64,000 nt of DNA from Acanthaster planci. Lineage: Eukaryota; Echinodermata; Asteroidea; Valvatida; Acanthasteridae. This document shows, piece after piece, positions 23,938-34,512 of the stretch. Every line of letters begins with the position of its first letter. The stretch's first letter is position 1. The notes under the pieces are model-generated. The model was not told the DNA's origin. It saw only the letters and a program-made list of their open reading frames with translations, and ran no database searches. The stretch is taken from assembly GCF_001949145.1 (NCBI RefSeq), contig NW_019091528.1, positions 388,425 to 452,424 of the forward strand, given 5' to 3'. The position numbers and the translations under genes were made by a program.

Positions 23938-26272
23938 TCAAAAGTCAAGATTTGACAGTCTGCGATTGATGTTAAGACTATTATAGCATTTAGAACACGT
24001 GTCTTCAGAAGAAAAGTAAAAAATATTCATGTCCACCACTTCACCGCTCTGTGAGCATGTGCATAGTACACATCTGTTGTGATGCAAGATCGGTTCCTCC
24101 CATTTGCTTCTTGTACTCAATGACGGTACAGTGTATTTGGTTTGCTGATGTCACGATAACCTGTGGGACAGTTTTTACACCGAATCTGCTTATTAGTTAC
24201 ATTACAGTTGCCATAGTTTACTTTTTATCCTGCCATACAACACACAGTTGTCCTGACTTTTCATAAAAGCAGGGTTTATCTCCTTTAGCCATAGGAAACT
24301 TTTGGAGGTTGCAAAATGTGGAATTCCTTGAGTCTCGTATCGCACAGTTCCACAAAAGCCAAAGCCTAACTACGAACAAGAGCAGGGCTGGTGTACCAAT
24401 TATCAGCAAAGATGCAGTGTCCCTGATTTTCAAATCCGTCAACAAGTTTCAAAACAACTTGACCAGGTCGAGGTACTGCTGTGGGATCAGCTACACTGTC
24501 TAGCTGTCTCCGAGTCGGCACTTGATATCTGTGCTTGTGACCCTGTGTACACTGTCCTGGCGCGTGTGTACCCCGTTTCAGATTCGTTCAAGGAGAAACA
24601 CTTGATGCCCCATTTGATTAGATTTCTTGGCATATCCTGTATGAATGATAGTCTCCCCTTGAATTTGATCATGGCCTCGTCAGGAGCAAGGTTTTGACCG
24701 GGTCTATAACTACGAAGAAACGAGGGTACTGTTGTCTGGACGACTTGGCGGACTTTTGTCAGCTTGTCAGGAGTAGTGCCCATTTTCGGAGCTGCTTGGT
24801 TGTTGCTCAGATGGACGAATTTGAGAATTGCCATGAATCTGTTGCGAGACATAGTTGTTGTATAGATGGCACCGTGTACAATGTTCCAGTTTCTCCTGTA
24901 GGCCTACATGTTGTAGTGAGGCTGCTTGTTGAGACCCACACACACCGTAGTACTACACTACAAAGTCCATCATTCCTAGAATGAGGCATACGAAAGGGCC
25001 ACGTAGAACCGTGAACAGAATATAGACAAAAAGATAATCTGCTTGCCCTGACCAAGGTACCCAGTTACCGAAAGCTCAGCAATTACACAGTTCAGAACAC
25101 TGATTAGATATTATACTTTTGTCTATTTCTGGAATGATTGTTGGAGACCATCGACTTGGGTGGCCCGGTGACTTCCCTGTCGCACTCTGCTCAGCATAAC
25201 GATTGGTTTCGGTGACCAGTAGCCCCCACAAAACTTGCGAGAAAAATAACTGGAAGATCTGCACTGGCGTGAAATCTATCCATTCTGCAGAATGTATTGC
25301 TCCAGTGTGGCCTGTGACAGAAAAAAAGGAAAATCCATGAGGTTGCTAAGGAACATGTAGGTATTAGGGTTGTACCTACGGCGGCCTGACAATCACCCGG
25401 ATTTTTCTAGCTGATCTTTAGATGCGTATTATACAAGAAACAGTTTTCAAAAACAACCGTTTTTAAACATGTTTGTAAGAAGAAGAAATCACCCTTAACT
25501 GTATTTGTTAGGGCACCAGTCGCTGTAAAGGCTGAAATTAAACGTGACTGGTCGACGCGGGATCAACGAGCCACAAGTCATGATTTCGATTAGACAATAC
25601 TGGAGCATTAATAATATTCATATTCTTAGTCAAAGCACAGTCCATGACAAAAAAAATTGTGTGATTGGATGGGTTTTCCCAAATGTTCTTTTCTGCCAGC
25701 TTTGAAGTTTAGGAATACATGTATCTTCACCCCAAGTCAATAATTCAACACCGTCGGAGGAGGATGGCATGAATTGGAGCATGGAACAAAATGAAAATAG
25801 ATGAAAGTTTAGCAGGTACACTTCTCCCCTAGGGCTGGGCTTCTTCTTGCCATCCAAGCCCATAATGCTTTGCAAACGTCAAAAAGGCTTATTGCACCAG
25901 TGGCCTATTCCATGCTAGGCAAGCCTACCGAATAATCATTTTTTGGGGGGGAGGGATATAAGTTCCCACCCCTCGGGATTGACATCCATGTACTGTACCC
26001 GAAGCTTACTATATGCATTGTTTTGAACACTGAGGTGGGAAATGAACGACACCTTCCTCAGTCAGATTGCTCACCTTTAAATTCGGGTGCTGTCTTCCCA
26101 TGTTTCCGCCATGGTCCAGCTTTGCTACACCCGCGCGCCGATAATTGGGCTTTGCTGCTGCCGAGAAATTGTCTTCACCGTCGTCCGAACCGCTGGCACC
26201 GCTAGCATCGGAAGACGATATGTCGGAGTCGCTATCGGCCAACAATTCTTCCAACATGTCTTCGTTTTCCAT
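23938..26272 (-). pseudogene. decayed piggyBac-family transposase (PGBD-like)
   Basis: Pieces of one transposase lie in order on the minus strand. The acidic N-terminus begins at an ATG at 26272 (MENEDMLEELLADSDSD). A piece at about 25310-25076 has FTPVQIFQLFFSQ and TETNRYAEQ. The core piece at 24852-24487 has MSRNRFMAILKFVHLSNN, PGQNLAPDEAMIKFKGRLSF and KWGIKCFSLNESETGY, hallmarks of the DDE_Tnp_1_7 domain; DEAMIKFKGRL includes a catalytic Asp. A piece ending at 24218 reads CVVWQDKK. The final piece ends near 23938. Stops and frame changes between the pieces show that it is inactive, although introns cannot be excluded in places. The Cys-rich C-terminal domain and terminal repeats were not located. 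Confidence 0.87.
24487..24852 (-). pseudogene. piggyBac transposase core segment
   Basis: The best preserved part of the remnant, 121 codons. MSRNRF...FVHLSNN is the piggyBac block before the catalytic core. Next comes the PGQNLAPDEAMIKFKGRLSF block, equivalent to the 'DE-M-FKGR' block with the first catalytic Asp. MPRNLIKWGIKCFSL and a TGYTRARTVYTG segment follow. Afterwards the frame is lost. Confidence 0.9.
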
Positions 26273-26453
26273 GTTTTGGTAGCCTTGTCCAAGGCGGTTG
26301 ACGCAGAGATCCAGGCCGTACGCACGCAAACCACGGCAAACGAGCTGCTACCCTATTACAGTACAACGGCGAAGCACAACGGATCCGTGTACACAGACTT
26401 ATGAAGGCTATGCCACCGTGCCATAAAACAAACCGAACCGTATGCGTATACGT

Positions 26454-26632
26454 GTACAGTCAACCCTATTAATAAGAGGTCCTTCGGACTTGGCAAATCC
26501 CCTTGTCATAAAAGGAACTTTGTATTATCAGGAATAAAACAATGAAAAACAAAGGACTGGGGACTAAAAAGTTGCTTGTAATATGCAGAATCTGACTCTC
26601 ACAGTGCTCTTATTAACGAGGTTCGACTGTAC
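26454..26632. mobile_element. short MITE with mariner/pogo-like termini
   Basis: The left end at 26454-26476 starts gtacagtcaaccctattaat. The right end at 26609-26632 is its approximate inverted copy (cttattaacgaggttcgact, then gtac). Read inward from TA, both ends start CAGTC, like Tc1/mariner and pogo-type elements with TA target duplications. The element is about 179 bp with no coding capacity. Family assignment is inference. Confidence 0.72.
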
Positions 26633-28851
26633 ATGTACCGTCAACCCCACGTACGTACGTGCGTCAGCTGTCCGTACTATGATGCCGAGTCGAAAAACAA
26701 GGCACGCACGTGAGCAAGATGAAAGTGCGGCACGTACCGTGCATGTACCGTACGTGTTAAAAGCAAACCTGCCGCAGCGAAGGGTATTGCGCAACACATA
26801 GAGCAGTGTTTTCGCCACGCACGTCTGTTTTGTTTACCTGTGTTTCCCGAGAAATGAAATACATAAAATAAAATATGTGTGAAACATTACAATGTCAGAT
26901 GCGTGAAAAAAGAGGCAGCGCGTCGCGTAACCCACCCAAACTTATACTGCATGCGCAGCAAGGGGCGCCCCTCTGCCGTCGAGCAACCAATCAGAAGTGT
27001 GCGTTCAAGTGAGGGCGTCCTTGCGCTTTAGACAACCTGCCTGTAAGATTGTTCCTGAATGGCACGTCGGTAGCAAAGGGGTTGCAATTTGTCGTGCTCA
27101 TCTGGCACTGTGGCATGCAAAGGGGTGTTTGATTTTTGCGCCCTTTTTGGCACAATGGTGCTAAAAGGGATAATTATGATACGGATATATACATGCCATA
27201 AAACACCTTTGGCATGAAGGGATTGTGCATAATTGTTTGTTGTACAATCGACCTCACAATCGTCATCCCCGCCATCCGCATGCAGACTGAAATTCATGCC
27301 CCTTGCCCGGAACTGGCAGTCAGGCATTCCTGACAGTCATGTAGCCTAGCCCGTGGGTACAAAATGGCAGACGAATGGGCATGAAAGTGTCAGGGCAAAA
27401 ACGAGACACTGAAAGAATCCAAATCGCTATAACAAATCGATAATAATGAATGCAGATTTGAGACGTTCAGAATAGCCGATGAAATCTGTTTGAATATTCC
27501 CACATAGACTGTTTCTTTACACTCTAGTATTTTCATAGCCGCATGTTGTAAGTGAAACGGAATGGAACGAAATCACATAACGAACAAGACCCCATTGTAC
27601 ACGCCTGAAAAAAAGTTCGATCTGGTTACATGCCATGCAGATCCGTAAACTGTACGTGGAGGAACGCTGTACATGCAAATGCTGTGATTCGACTTAATGT
27701 CACAAGTTTAACTTACATTTTCAGACCAGTGCTGCTTTGAGTCGGACTAAACGAAAAATTAAGTTATACTAAGACGGTTGTTGAACCATGAAGTTTGATT
27801 CGATTGAAATGCATTTGTAGCACTTTTGTAGTATCTATGTCATTAAATGCAACTCAATGGCTTGGGCGACTGCGAATTATTCCATCTACGCCAATGTTCC
27901 AGTTCCCTTTTTTCCGACAGAAATCATCCATATTTCCACTTGTTTTGCTGTTATTCATAGGAACGCACTTACTTGTACTTCTCCGAGAATTCGAGACAAT
28001 TGACACCCATAAACATCTGTCGATACGAACTTCCCAATGTTTTCCACGAATGGCCGTGCCAGTGTTATTAACATTGTGTGTCGTCGTCCTAATGCCAAAG
28101 TCCCTATGAAGTCCACTTAGGACCGCCAGAATAACCGTTTAAACGGCAACCCTCCACCAAAATATAGGATCTAATTTCGAGTTATCAGTGTAATAAAGTT
28201 ACTACCTGCTGCCTTACAATGCTTGAATATTGGTCAAACAGAAGCATAAAACTTGCCTTGGAGTTATACTTTTATTTTGACAAGAGCCCATAGCTGGCCT
28301 TTTATCCACTGGCGTAAATTTTATCTAGAAAACGTCGCAATGGTAGCTCACAGCCTTAAGAGCTTGTTTGGGGAGTTGGAATTCATCAGCATGGACGTCC
28401 GATGCTTCTCAATGTGGGAAGTTGGTGAGCTATACAAAGGCCCGGGGACGGTAGCCGAAGAAACTAAACGAGTTACTTCCTTTTTCCAGCCGCAAATACT
28501 TACAAGGTGATCCCTCCAGTCACTGTGCCACAGTTATGATTAAAAGGTGTTGCTAAAAGCTGACCCAATTTTTCCCTGTCTGTGTTGGCCTCACGTAGGT
28601 AAAGATGGGGGTCTAGGTGTATTCGAACCTAGATGACATTATTTTTATAAGGATTTGCCGTGAAGGAATATAAAACAACTTCAATCGAATGACAAACTTG
28701 CAGTTTTTTCCTCGGGCAGACAAATGGGGAAATAAACGATTTGATCCTCCCCGCTAACAAAAGCGTAGGAGATATGCTGCAATCAACCGAAACCCACGGG
28801 CGCAAGCCAATATCAAACCTGAGTCGCGGGCTTCGACCACAGACATATAAA
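26633..28851. other. intergenic, no supported gene
   Basis: Contains a GC-richer patch at about 26930-27010 with a CCAAT box (ccaatcag, 26987-26994) and a near-palindromic tgcatgcgca (26948-26957) resembling an NRF1 site. This could be a promoter, but no adjacent coding exon is recognisable. Open frames at 27028-27327 (minus) and 28253-28510 (plus) are unrecognised. Confidence 0.4.
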
Positions 28852-29151
28852 NNNNNNNNNNNNNNNNNNNNNNNNNNNNNNNNNNNNNNNNNNNNNNNNN
28901 NNNNNNNNNNNNNNNNNNNNNNNNNNNNNNNNNNNNNNNNNNNNNNNNNNNNNNNNNNNNNNNNNNNNNNNNNNNNNNNNNNNNNNNNNNNNNNNNNNNN
29001 NNNNNNNNNNNNNNNNNNNNNNNNNNNNNNNNNNNNNNNNNNNNNNNNNNNNNNNNNNNNNNNNNNNNNNNNNNNNNNNNNNNNNNNNNNNNNNNNNNNN
29101 NNNNNNNNNNNNNNNNNNNNNNNNNNNNNNNNNNNNNNNNNNNNNNNNNNN
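28852..29151. other. assembly gap (300 N)
   Basis: A run of exactly 300 undetermined bases, probably a scaffold gap of estimated or default size. The sequence on both sides looks non-coding. Confidence 0.98.
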
Positions 29152-30782
29152 TTTTACACTATTTTCAATGGAGTTTGAATTAGTTCAGTGCACCCATAAA
29201 CATCGCTGGCTCTGACAGCCACTGCAATAGTGCGCCCTCTTTTGATAAAGCAGCACAGTATTGGTGGCGCTCTTTAGCTTTCAGTGGCTGGGTACCGGGT
29301 CAGCCGAGGAACCGGAATGATGGATAAGCTAATGAACAGCCATTTTGGTTCTAAAGTCTGAAGTTCCCCCCACTCTCTCCGCTATATGCAGCTCTGTGGT
29401 CTGAGTGAATTCAGGTGTATAGAAGTTAGTGTCCATGGTAGTAAATTGAAATAACTGGTTTTAAAAAGTCCATTTATAGACAAGGCTCATATAAAAATAA
29501 AGCCCCTCCTTATTGAATTCAAAACTTTAAGTGTTTACTTGAACTTCAGAAAATTGTTAATCAATTTTGATCTTGATGCACATTACTGGCATTTTAAAAG
29601 CAGCTTACAGGTAATACATTTGTAACAAAAGTTCCCTGTTGGGTTGAATCACTTGCAGGTGGTCGATGAATTGTTGAAATATTTTTGTATTAAGTAAATA
29701 AGCTTTATAAAATGCAGTGATAGAAGACTCCATAAAATCTTGTGGAAGGCAGAGAAATCATAGGTGTTGAATGACTTGAAAACCAAATAATAGCCTTTCC
29801 CATGCCAGTTAGAACATGCACATTTATTTCCTCAACATCAACTTTCAATCCACCCTGCGGAAGCTGACAAGCCAAACGTATCATGCAGACTGTTTAAATA
29901 CTCTGCAATTGTTGAAGCATTTTACAAATTAGAAATTATTTCAGCCTATTAATCAGCTTATACACAGGTGCTGTCCTACAAAGTGCTTAGGCTATGAAGT
30001 CAAAGAGCTACTTTTAAGTGTTTAAAACAATTATGATGGAGCCGAGTTAGTGACACAGCGTAAGGGAGTGCGACTGCAAACCTAGCTACTGACATACTCA
30101 AAACCTGATCTTGAATGTATTTATATTTTCAAGATTGTTGGCCAATGGCTGAACAAAGATAGGCCGATTTTGAACTGCAGCTTTACAGTCGGAGGCCTGA
30201 AAAGGAAGCAGCCAGGCCTTGACTTTGAAGGCAAGTGAAATTGATAGATGAATGTCTTGAAATTCCCAAACTGAAGGCCAGTTCATACTACAGGCCACTG
30301 TGAAAGCAAATCAAATTTGACGTTACGAAAGATTTGCAGCAAACTTCCGCTTCAGTTGAAATGTCTTCAACTTGTGCAAGACTGCAGTGCGAATATTGGA
30401 TCTTGTGTCAGAAATTGACACTTGTGATTGCTTTCGAGCACAGGAGACACCAGTCTTAAGGTGTTTAAAAACTTAAAACTGGATGCTTGTTTAAGAAACC
30501 CTTGCCAAAATTTCACATGTACAATATATGTTCACATGGATCTCACGTTATCAAGCATTCGTTATGTAAAAACTATTATAACAGAACAATTTGGGATTCT
30601 TTTCAATTCTTCATGTAGATGCACTTGGTCCCAATAACTATTTCTTAATCTGAAATCCTGTTTCTGTCAAATCAATTCCCAATTTGGAATATTTCATATC
30701 TTGCTCTTGAAGGGTTCCAGTGCTTTTCTTTCTGTGTTCACTTCAAACAAAGAAGTGGGGTGTTTTTTTTGGACACTGAAAG
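29152..30782. other. intergenic / probable TMEM186 3' flank
   Basis: AT-rich, with only short open frames that lack domains. The part next to 30783 should contain the 3' UTR of TMEM186. No clear repeat was found. Confidence 0.45.
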
Positions 30783-31610
30783 TTAAAAGTCTCCAAAAAC
30801 CTCACAAAAACCCTCTCGATCAGTGACCCAGCCATACTTAAGACTGAAATATAATGTTTCTTTGGTGCTGTAACGTTTCAACTTGATGAGAATATCACGA
30901 GTCTTTTCCCTGGTCTCTCCAATGGGCATGACGTCAGCCACTGGAATAGTCAGGTCCCGTCTCTTCCCCCAGAAGGTCATGTGAGCTACCTTGATGCTGT
31001 CCCGGTTGCGGTGGAGGTAGATGAACCCGATGATACAGCGAAGGAAGAAACTCATGGCGTACAGCATCACCAGGGCAAAGGTTGCCACGGAGAGAGAGTA
31101 GATGAGCTGAGTTTCAGCAATCCTTCCCACTGTGTATAGATACCACATCGGAGGCATGATGCCCACAGTGAAAAAAGTCTGTGCGATCTTGAAGCGAGAA
31201 ACAACCCGCAGAAATCTCATGGCCGGGAAACGGTAGATCGTGGAGTACTCTTTTACACAATCATTGCCCTTTCCATGGTCGGTGTCTGACTTTTGCACTT
31301 GAGGACCAAAGTTAGAAAATGACTTGGCTGGCTGCTGAAGTAAGCAGCCTGATTGAAAATGTACATGACAGTTCCTTGACAAATGTTCTAATCGGCCCGC
31401 AATGGAGAAACTACATGCACAGCGTCTATTACTCAGCTGCTCTTTCCGAAGAAGACGAACACACGTGTGAACCCATCTCCATGTCTGAAAAGAGGAGAAC
31501 GCAACAGGGTGGTGTACCAAGAAGACTGCAAACCGTCGAGTGCAGGAATTTAACCGCCGGAGTGTCACAGACATTTTGAAATGACTGGCTAAGTGGGAAC
31601 CTATTATCAA
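30783..31610 (-). CDS. TMEM186: TMEM186, mitochondrial inner-membrane complex I assembly factor
   Basis: A complete single-exon gene. TMEM186 belongs to the mitochondrial complex I intermediate assembly (MCIA) machinery in human cells (family knowledge). The conserved C-terminal two thirds are clear: IYRFPAMRFLRVVSRFKIAQ at 125-144, then helix 1 with GIMPPMWYLY. Helix 2 with FALVMLYAMSFFLRC follows, then VAHMTFWGKRRD (208-219), PVADVMPIGET, and a KLKRYSTKETLYFSLKYG segment near 243-260. The protein ends DREGFCEVFGDF. The frame opens at an ATG at 31610, but the ATG at residue 13 (31574; MSVTLRRL) gives an Arg-rich start like a mitochondrial targeting sequence and may be the real one. The N-terminal region before YRF is about 113-125 residues, longer than in vertebrates (about 60). 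Confidence 0.93.
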   Translation of the reverse strand: MIIGSHLASHFKMSVTLRRLNSCTRRFAVFLVHHPVAFSSFQTWRWVHTCVRLLRKEQLSNRRCACSFSIAGRLEHLSRNCHVHFQSGCLLQQPAKSFSNFGPQVQKSDTDHGKGNDCVKEYSTIYRFPAMRFLRVVSRFKIAQTFFTVGIMPPMWYLYTVGRIAETQLIYSLSVATFALVMLYAMSFFLRCIIGFIYLHRNRDSIKVAHMTFWGKRRDLTIPVADVMPIGETREKTRDILIKLKRYSTKETLYFSLKYGWVTDREGFCEVFGDF

Positions 31611-32787
31611 TCCACACTCGCTCTTGCCCCTGTTGAAAAATTGACACGTTTAGTTTGAAATTGGTCATTGTGTAACTGATAATAAGAACATTCAAACACA
31701 CTAACTATATTTAAGAATTAAAAAGGATTAAATATACGTATGATGGCAGATGACACATGTATCGTACATTTTTAATTGTAGGGAGAGGAAACGTTGGAAC
31801 ACAAAACCATTGAAACAATAATGACATCAGTAAACACAAAGTTGAAACTGTCAAGAGAAATATTCAAATCTAAAAAAAAAGCCAAACAAGACCAAAATTA
31901 CATCATGAAATCTCATCACAAATTGCTGAGTTTTGAAATCATATTTTCTTTTTCTCAGAAAATCCAAAAGAACATGGCATCACTGACATGATGAAAGGCT
32001 TTCTTTTCACTTTCAGTGGGCAATGTGTTCACCAACTGTACGTGGTGGTGTAGAAATCAAAGAAAGCAACTTTAAAACGTGGATTTGCATGGGAACAACG
32101 AAAGTTTGCCAACATCCTTTTCCACATCCTTATCGAATCAACTAACATGTGATGTTAGCATACAGACTACACAACAAAATATCAAAACATGGAGGTAAAA
32201 CTGGAGTCAGGAAAAATAAGGAAATCCCAAGTCAACCTCGTTATCACTTCATCTGCCAACAGTGTCTTCCAATTTTTTCTTCCCTTCAACTTCCTTGTCG
32301 TAACTTCAGTGCTAGAAAGACTAGATTTACACTGTATTCTGGAGGTTTTGTACAAAGTCAGTAAACCCTTTCGATTTCAGAAATGATTGAAAATGTCTCC
32401 AAAAATGCAATAAAATGCAGCTGATGTCTCTCTGCTTGCTGGTAATCCACTGAAAGCTTTAATTGGTTTTCTACAGAAAATTTGTTACATTTTGCAAAGG
32501 AGTGGATCCAGAGCTAAATTTTGAAGGAAGCCACATTTTTCTCTAAGGGAGCCCAAAATTTTTGAGCTTTTTATGAACTTCTGGAAAGCAAGCCTATAGA
32601 CACCCTAAAAGTTACAATACTCTCATTTTTCAAAGAAACTTTCTCCTGAGGGAAGGCATGGTGCCTGCCGCCCCCCCATCCCTGGATCCGCCCTTGGTTA
32701 TAAACCATGTCCAGTGGCAACATAGCACAATATCCTTTCGACAGCTCCATGCATGAACAATGTGAATATGATATGTGCCCATGATGA

Positions 32788-32962
32788 GTACAGACAATTC
32801 ACAAAAGTGTGCCTCCAAGAGTTTGCAACGCATCGGCCAATCACAACAAGCGATATTTGTCGACCTTTTCCAAACTCGCATTGGGTCAACAGATTTTAAG
32901 CATTATGATTAGCCAACGTGTTGCAAACTCTTAGAGGCGCACTTTTGCGAAACGCCCGTATT
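32788..32962. mobile_element. palindromic foldback MITE, copy 2
   Basis: A diverged, inverted-orientation copy of the element at 18181-18357. The arms carry cctccaagagtttgcaacgc (left) and its complement, gttgcaaactcttagaggcg (right). The central part (tgtcgacc...cgcattgggtcaac) matches the reverse complement of the centre of copy 1. The arms are more decayed than in copy 1, especially at the left end. Confidence 0.83.
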
Positions 32963-33850
32963 GATGAAACACGACCAAATTTTCAAGTACAGTGGAGTCT
33001 CCTAACATGGCACACTTTGACTTTCCTTGCCATACATGTACCTCTTTGTTTTAAACTACCAATTCATTCAGTAAAATACTGGTCCTATTACATGTACCTT
33101 CATAATAAATGGTGTTAAACTTCTGTGAACAATATCAGTGCTATGAAATTTAGTCCAAAATTCAAAATGGTGGCATCTGGTCTGGTAATTGGACACAAAT
33201 TCAGCTGAGGGCTCCATACTTATAATATTACTGTGGCACATTGGAACAAATCTCAGACATGTCAGAAAAGCTCACATTATTAACAGTTAGGAATTTCTTC
33301 AAAGTTGATAAACACCTTCATTAATATACCAATATCTCATTAAATTACAAGTTTTGTAAAAAATATATTTTCCTATTCCTGAACACCTGTTTAAAGACAT
33401 GAGTTCTTCATGTTCATTCGCACCAAAAAAAAAAACCAAAGGAAAATCATGCCATGACTGAATTTCACTGGAGCTTTGTTATGCTTGTAGAAGGTGCATA
33501 ACCTCAATATTATTATCTAATCAATGAACGCTACAAGCCTAAGGCTAAGCTAAGAAGGCAAACATGCCAAAAGAACTAGCCTAAACCAACTTCACATTAG
33601 TTGTTAGCAGTGCAAATACTAAATAGGCTTAGCATGATGATGGTGAGTGCAAAAAAATGACGAAAAAAACACGAAAAAGGGGCTTGATATTCAATACACA
33701 CCTGTGTTTGATATTATAAACAAACTCTTGACGAAAAGAATATCAACATGAATTAATGACATTTCACTTTTAGTTTTAACAGGTTTATTTTCTTAAGCCT
33801 GTTTGCACAATACGCCAGATTGAGCTTGACGACCGTTCGAGTTCATGGGC

Positions 33851-33862
33851 GCCGCCATGTTG
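33851..33862 (+). promoter_or_regulatory. YY1-type motif near the SHB-family gene start
   Basis: The 12-mer gccgccatgttg matches the YY1 core, which in animal promoters often lies at or just after the transcription start. It is 261 bp upstream of the ATG at 34123, a plausible place for the start site of this gene. Promoter function is inference. Confidence 0.5.
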
Positions 33863-34122
33863 CGTTCAGATGTGCCCTAATTTACCCATGATTCAACATC
33901 AAAACTAAAATGATCTGGTTTCAGACCCCCGGATCACTTAACAATACTACACTGCATCGTCGTTGCAGACTACGTGGATCCAGGAAATGATTCAGCCGCA
34001 TATAAAAGCTACCGATGAAAGCAAATATTGGGTAGGAAAACTGTGACACGGAGAGTGTATTATCATGATTATGTGAAAACTCGACGCATTCTCCATTCAA
34101 GGTTAGTATCTGTGCATCCAAA

Positions 34123-34512
34123 ATGGAAAAGCTGCTACGAAAGTTTCAGGGGAAGAAGGCCCCAAACCCTCCAAAGCGAGATTACACCGACAAACAGGGT
34201 GGGGAGCGGAGAACGAAGAGCTCTATGAGCGACTCCGAGGATGAACTGGGCGGCGGAGGAGTGTTCCGTATGTCGAACGAGACCTCACCCAGGGGGAGCT
34301 CCCCGACACCGCACGGCGGCACCGTGGAAAGGTTCCGATTTAGCAGCCAGACCTCTTACGGGACCGGAACAGTGGACTTGAAAAGCTGCGGTGCTGGCTC
34401 AGGAAGCCAGTTTGGTACAAACAGCCGAAATGTCGGTGGTGGGGAAGGCTTGTTGGATACGAGGAGAAGAAATGACAGTGGAGGTGGTCCGAAAAGTCCA
34501 AACACAAAAACG
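34123..34512 (+). CDS. SHB: SHB-family exon 1
   Basis: A 130-codon first coding exon. The ATG has a good context (aaaATGg). It encodes MEKLLRKFQGKKAPNPPKRD then YTD, like the N-terminus of SHD-type members. A low-complexity Ser/Gly/Arg-rich stretch follows to PKSPNTKT. The donor gtaagt begins at 34513, phase 0. Reading through the donor gives only nine further codons before a stop. Confidence 0.88.

Larger units (their letters stand above)
31611..34122. other. intergenic between TMEM186 and the SHB-family gene (head to head)
   Basis: About 2.5 kb between divergently transcribed genes, so both promoters should lie here. It includes the second palindromic MITE (32788-32962) and a YY1-like motif (33851-33862), both listed separately. 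No coding exon was recognised. Confidence 0.55.

Noticed and set aside
27028-27327. A 99-codon minus-strand frame near the CCAAT box
   Set aside because: Considered as a first exon or transposase piece, but no motif, splice partner or homology could be recognised, so it is not reported as a gene.
28741-29178. Open frame across the gap
   Set aside because: Open only because undetermined bases cannot contain stops; the flanking residues are unrecognisable.
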